A DNA stretch of 64,000 bases, from positions 682,001 through 746,000 of the forward strand of contig NZ_RCCP01000001.1 in NCBI RefSeq assembly GCF_003664125.1. Direction: 5' to 3'. The stretch comes from Planococcus citreus (GTDB taxonomy: Bacteria > Bacillota > Bacilli > Bacillales_A > Planococcaceae). Shown piece after piece: positions 60,475 through 64,000 of this stretch (position 1 is the stretch's first letter; every line of letters begins with the position of its first letter). A model generated the notes under the pieces. That model ran no database searches. It had not been told where the DNA came from and saw only the letters and a program-made list of their open reading frames with translations. The translations under genes and the position numbers were made by a program.

Positions 60475-61893
60475 CTACGATTCATACTCTTCTCTAACGG
60501 CTTTCTGGCGTTTCGCCCGTTTCTTCACTTTCAGATCCTTCCGGTAATACTCATCCGATGAAAAGAACTCGTTCTTCAAGTCTTTCACTTTGTTGCTGAG
60601 CAACAAGATCGCGATGACGTTCGGAATCAGGATCGCGGCGAGCATGATGTCGAGGAAGCCCCAGATGACTTCCGCTGCGCCGACTGCACCCAATACCACG
60701 GCGATGATATAGACCACTTGCATGCCGTAGGAAGCTTTGGTACCGAACAAGAACTCCGCTTGCTTGGCGCCGTAGAACACGACGACCAAAATCGTCGACA
60801 AGACGAAGAAAATCAATGCGATCGTCACAAGAATCGCGCCGAAATCCCCGAAATACTCTTCAAATGCCAAGCTCGTCAACGCTGATGAATTTTCCATCGC
60901 GCCTTCTTCTGTCCACACGCCTGAAGACAAAATGACAAACGCTGTTGCTGTACAGACGATTAATGTATCGACCACTACGCCAATAACGGCCCAGAAGCCT
61001 TGGCGCACAGGATGGTCAGTCGTCGCCGCAGCGTGAGCGATTGGCGCCGTCCCGAGTCCTGCTTCGTTCGAATAAAGTCCGCGGGCAAAGCCCCAGCGGA
61101 TGACTTCCACAATCGCCGCACCGGCAAATCCGCCCATGACAGGCGCCGGAGAAAAGGCATTGTTGAAGATCAACATAAAGAATTCCGGAACAGCTTTCAC
61201 GTTCATCAATAAAATGACGACCGCTCCGCCGACATACATCAAGGCCATGAACGGAACGAAGATTTCCGTCACTTTACCAATGCGCTTGATGCCACCGAAG
61301 ACGACGATCGACACGAGAATGGCAGTTGCAATCCCCGTCCATAACGCTGGAATGCTGAAGGTCGCTTCGACGGTGTTGGCAATCGAGTTCCCTTGCACCA
61401 TGATGCTCGGGATCAATTCGATCATCAACGCGAACGAGAACCAGACGCCCAGCCATTTCATGTTCAACCCTTTCTTCATATAATACATCGGCCCACCAAC
61501 AAATTCGCCGTTGCCGTTTTTCTCGCGGTATTCAACCGCCAGCACGCTTTCCGCGAATTTCAGCGCCATGCCGATCAATGCGATGACCCACATCCAGAAA
61601 ATCGCGCCCGGTCCACCGAACATGATCGCCGCCGGGACCCCGACGATGTTCGCCGCACCGATTGTCGACGACAATGCAGACGTCAATGCCTGGAACGGCG
61701 TGACCGTCCCTTCGCCTTTTGGCCTTCTGAAAATGCTGCCGAAGGTTTGACCTACTATGTACCCGAAATAACGAAACTGAAAAAATCCTAATTTAAACGT
61801 CATATAAAGTCCAGAAACCAATAACAATGTAATGAGCGGGATGCCCCATATCCATGCTGAAAACTCAGCAATCCCCTGCAAAAATCCTTCCAA
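60475..61893 (-). CDS. Alanine/glycine:cation symporter (AGCS family)
   Basis: 472 residues with about ten membrane helices. FQALTSALSSTIGAANIVGVPAA and GPGAIFWMWVIALIGMALKFAE are the AGCS signatures, as are YREKNGNGEFVGGPMYY and GLYSNEAGLGTAPIAHAAA. It imports alanine or glycine with sodium or protons. Start is TTG 61893 with GGGGGA seven bases upstream. Monocistronic. Confidence 0.93.
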   Translation of the reverse strand: MEGFLQGIAEFSAWIWGIPLITLLLVSGLYMTFKLGFFQFRYFGYIVGQTFGSIFRRPKGEGTVTPFQALTSALSSTIGAANIVGVPAAIMFGGPGAIFWMWVIALIGMALKFAESVLAVEYREKNGNGEFVGGPMYYMKKGLNMKWLGVWFSFALMIELIPSIMVQGNSIANTVEATFSIPALWTGIATAILVSIVVFGGIKRIGKVTEIFVPFMALMYVGGAVVILLMNVKAVPEFFMLIFNNAFSPAPVMGGFAGAAIVEVIRWGFARGLYSNEAGLGTAPIAHAAATTDHPVRQGFWAVIGVVVDTLIVCTATAFVILSSGVWTEEGAMENSSALTSLAFEEYFGDFGAILVTIALIFFVLSTILVVVFYGAKQAEFLFGTKASYGMQVVYIIAVVLGAVGAAEVIWGFLDIMLAAILIPNVIAILLLSNKVKDLKNEFFSSDEYYRKDLKVKKRAKRQKAVREEYES

Positions 61894-62049
61894 CTGCTTT
61901 CCCCCTATATTATTTCAAGATATGAAATAATTCCCCAACCGACTAAGGATTAAACAGAAATCAGGAAGTTTTCTAATAAATTTAGAAAAAATCGGCAATT
62001 AAGCCCACGCCGCTATCACCCATTTAATACAATAAACCTCCCCTAAAAC

Positions 62050-62090
62050 ACAAAAGCCTTAGACTCCATGAAGGAATCCAAGGCTTTTGG
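62050..62090 (-). terminator. Terminator of the low-GC cluster
   Basis: AAAAGCCTTAGACTCC pairs imperfectly with GGAATCCAAGGCTTTT (arms 62052-62067 and 62072-62087). About 50 bp beyond the stop codon at 62139. Confidence 0.65.
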
Positions 62091-62138
62091 CTGATATTCA
62101 AAAAAATTTACCCTACTCCTTAAATTTAATTTAATATC

Positions 62139-62843
62139 TTAACTTACCCATTGATATTCAAGTTCAAGATTTTCTTCAGATTCAGTCTGCGTAAGAAGAC
62201 CTTCTTTCAGCAAGTAATTGTTAAAGGAAACTTCTTCTAAGAATTCATCTAATTCTTTTACATTTGGAAATGGGATTTCTTCACGATAAGCCATTCTCCA
62301 AAGCTTAATCATTACTAATTCTAAAAACTCTTTTTCCATTTTATCTTTTTCTATAAACCAATCGGTTAATTGTGATTTTCCATCAAGCAAAATATCGACC
62401 ACATCAACGCTATCACTAGAATTGTTCGATACAATGACTTCGATTCGGAACCCAAATTTCCAAAGACCGGTATTAAATAAACGAAACTGTCTATGCTCCC
62501 CTTGAACATATCCCCACTTTTCATTTACTCTAACAAATTCTATTCCACTTTCAGATTCTGAATATTCCTTAGTTTCTTCTACTTCTTTCACCATACTTCG
62601 AACGGGTGCAATAATTGGTGTTTCTCTCTCGGAGACAATTGGATTTTCTGATTCTGGAGTATAGCCTATAAGTAGACGATAGCAATATCTCAAAACACTA
62701 TAAACAGTACTTACTATCCCAAATAAAATAAATAGAACAAATAAGAATATAAAAAAACTTGATTCTATTAAGATATCTACTAAATGAATTACACCCATTA
62801 TAATACCAATAAAAACCATTAGGTATGCTATTATTTTAATCAT
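62139..62843 (-). CDS. Hypothetical membrane protein of low-GC cluster
   Basis: 234 residues. Two N-terminal membrane helices (IIAYLMVFIGIIMGVIHLV and SFFIFLFVLFILFGIVSTVY), then a cytoplasmic domain with EFVRVNEKWGYVQGEHRQFRL-like beta strands and a helical acidic C-terminus. AT-rich codons differ from genes left of 61.9 kb. GAGGA lies upstream of the ATG. Unrecognised; last of three same-strand genes. Confidence 0.65.
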   Translation of the reverse strand: MIKIIAYLMVFIGIIMGVIHLVDILIESSFFIFLFVLFILFGIVSTVYSVLRYCYRLLIGYTPESENPIVSERETPIIAPVRSMVKEVEETKEYSESESGIEFVRVNEKWGYVQGEHRQFRLFNTGLWKFGFRIEVIVSNNSSDSVDVVDILLDGKSQLTDWFIEKDKMEKEFLELVMIKLWRMAYREEIPFPNVKELDEFLEEVSFNNYLLKEGLLTQTESEENLELEYQWVS

Positions 62844-62914
62844 AATTCCTCTTCTTTCTTCCCATACGATTTCTGAAATACTGCACGTATGAAATTTACA
62901 TAGAAATTCATTAA

Positions 62915-63262
62915 CTACTCTCCGCTGGGATTTGAGCGTGTATATCCGCCGCCCATTCCAAACGGACGGTCAATTGATGTATCTCCGTCCCCATCTCGAT
63001 AATAGCCTTCTACCAATGTTCCGTCTTCTCGAATATAGGGAGCTACGTAATGAGGTTTGACGATATCCGATCCTTCAACATTCAATTGCAACGGTGTGAA
63101 ATCAAAAAGGTGGGCGTACTTCAATGGATCCTTATAAGCAAATACCTCTTGGCTGCACAGGGACGTTGAAGCTGGAAGAACCTCGACTTGTGTTGAGTTA
63201 TCCGTAGAAAGCACTTCGTATATTGCTTCAGAAAAGACTTCACCAATTGAGTCATTATCCAT
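62915..63262 (-). CDS. Hypothetical protein with glycine-rich basic C-terminal motif
   Basis: 115 residues. The C-terminal half (VKPHYVAPYIREDGTLVEGYYRDGDGDTS) resembles short HYV-x-PY-R-DG modules seen in diverse bacterial surface or toxin-associated proteins, ending GMGGGYTRSNP. ATG 63262 with GTGGAG nine bases upstream is favoured over a GTG at 63277. It overlaps the stop of the preceding gene by 8 bp, implying coupling. Function unknown. Confidence 0.6.
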   Translation of the reverse strand: MDNDSIGEVFSEAIYEVLSTDNSTQVEVLPASTSLCSQEVFAYKDPLKYAHLFDFTPLQLNVEGSDIVKPHYVAPYIREDGTLVEGYYRDGDGDTSIDRPFGMGGGYTRSNPSGE

Positions 63263-64000
63263 AAATTTCAACTCCACTTCTATAGGATGTTACAATATTT
63301 TTTAACTCTTCAAGCTTAGACTCTCGTTTCTTAATATCAGCCGTTTCATTGTGATGTTTATCCATTTCATCATTTAAGATAGTCTCATAGGAGTAAAGCA
63401 AGCGGTTAAACTCTTCTAAAGAGCGGTCCCTAATATCATTTGTTGCCTCTTTAATATATTCACTTAACTGCCGGTCAAAATCTTTTACCATTTCATTTAC
63501 TTTTTGCCTAGCTGTCATAATAAGTTCCGGTTTTACCGCAGCCAATTGTTTTTCTGCTATTTTCTCTGAAATGTAAGGCAACCCGGCCATGCCGACAATC
63601 GGCAAGAAGAATGGAGCTCCCAATAACAAGGCAACAGATCCAACACTTCCAAGAATTACCCCTGCTTTTACATGAGCGTTCCCGCTTTTCGCGTCGAAAA
63701 TAGGAATCGTGGACAAATGATTAAATGAAGCGCGCTGGTTTTTTTGTAACTGAATTGATTGGTTGAAAGAACGTGTAAGTCCTTGAGAAACTTCCTTTTC
63801 CAATTTAATTAGTAATTGATGGATTTTATCTTCATATTGATCAATCCATGTGGTGAATTGAGATTTGATTACCATGGGAAGTTGATTTTCTACTAAATTC
63901 TTTATAGCAGCACCTTGGAAAGTATGTATACGCGTTTCTATGTCATCATTCAATCGCTCACCAAAGTGGCTTAATGATTTACTGACCATAAAATTAATTT
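63255..64000 (-). CDS. Dynamin-like membrane-remodelling protein C-terminal part, 5' end cut by window edge
   Basis: The frame stays open to the window edge; an ATG at 63989 has no visible ribosome site, so the true start is probably outside. The visible 248 codons have long amphipathic helices (DIETRIHTFQGAAIKNLV, YEDKIHQLLIKLEKEV), a central hydrophobic hairpin (GVILGSVGSVALLLGAPFFLPIVGMAGLPYI) and more coiled helix. This helix-hairpin-helix layout is like the stalk and membrane paddle of bacterial dynamin-like GTPases; the GTPase part would be upstream. It is translationally coupled to the next gene. Confidence 0.5.
   Translation of the reverse strand, partial: INFMVSKSLSHFGERLNDDIETRIHTFQGAAIKNLVENQLPMVIKSQFTTWIDQYEDKIHQLLIKLEKEVSQGLTRSFNQSIQLQKNQRASFNHLSTIPIFDAKSGNAHVKAGVILGSVGSVALLLGAPFFLPIVGMAGLPYISEKIAEKQLAAVKPELIMTARQKVNEMVKDFDRQLSEYIKEATNDIRDRSLEEFNRLLYSYETILNDEMDKHHNETADIKKRESKLEELKNIVTSYRSGVEIYG

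Noticed and set aside
63144..63165. GGCTGCACAGGGACG resembling a REP end
   Set aside because: It lacks the AATTGTGT half and any partner, and lies inside a coding frame; judged chance.

Overview
The window looks like chromosomal DNA of a mid-GC Firmicute of the order Bacillales, most likely a Planococcus-like member of the Planococcaceae. This is inferred from strong AGGAGG-type ribosome sites, Bacillus-type gene families (GtaB/TuaD-like enzymes, HPr with His15 and Ser46, CopY, PRD-type MtlR, CpsD/Wzz pairs) and CWB2-type surface proteins. No rRNA, tRNA or CRISPR array was seen.

Layout. 0-9 kb: a partial VanZ-family gene, a secreted CWB2 protein, four paralogous small CXXC zinc-ribbon membrane proteins, and a frameshifted gene joining a UvrD-type helicase, a PD-(D/E)XK-like nuclease and a LexA-type self-cleaving S24 domain. 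9-15 kb: a giant TPR/C39-peptidase protein and a carboxyethylornithine-synthase-like enzyme. 15-28 kb: an exopolysaccharide locus (ugd, galU, glycosyltransferases, flippase, an odd multidomain kinase-like protein, a degenerate tyrosine kinase with its Wzz partner, an O-antigen-ligase-like polymerase, a priming sugar transferase and galE). 29-34.5 kb: a GntR-controlled sugar-acid cluster (dehydrogenase, DUF1537 kinase, class II aldolase, GntP permease). 34.6-38 kb: glutaredoxin and copper homeostasis (copA, copY with cop boxes). 38-48 kb: a RAYT transposase, nagB, a subtilisin with CWB2 repeats, a GDSL hydrolase, an aldo-keto reductase, a lipoprotein, HxlR and HAD genes. 48.8-59 kb: hxlAB (ribulose monophosphate formaldehyde fixation), the mannitol PTS genes mtlA/mtlR/mtlD and ptsHI. 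60-62 kb: an alanine/glycine:cation symporter. 62-64 kb: a low-GC accessory block with a dynamin-like fragment, running off the edge.

The most striking overall structure is a family of small palindromic elements. A 22-bp unit (AATTGTGT, a 3-nt loop, ACACAGGGACA) occurs 38 times as 19 ordered head-to-tail pairs, nearly all with start-to-start spacing of exactly 65 bp (a second type has 87 bp). All copies lie between 28.8 and 60.5 kb. The RAYT-type transposase at 38.7 kb is flanked by inverted pairs of one subfamily, and a decayed second RAYT copy at 28.5-28.7 kb also sits beside a pair. Many pairs lie between a stop codon and the terminator, and one forms the C-terminus of NagB. A second, unrelated interspersed repeat occurs at 4.0 kb and 53.8-54.3 kb.

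Functionally the window links sugar uptake and phosphotransfer (HPr, EI, MtlA, MtlR, MtlD), nucleotide-sugar supply (GalU, Ugd, GalE) and polysaccharide assembly. It also carries surface proteins and a candidate DNA-damage- or phage-responsive helicase/nuclease.
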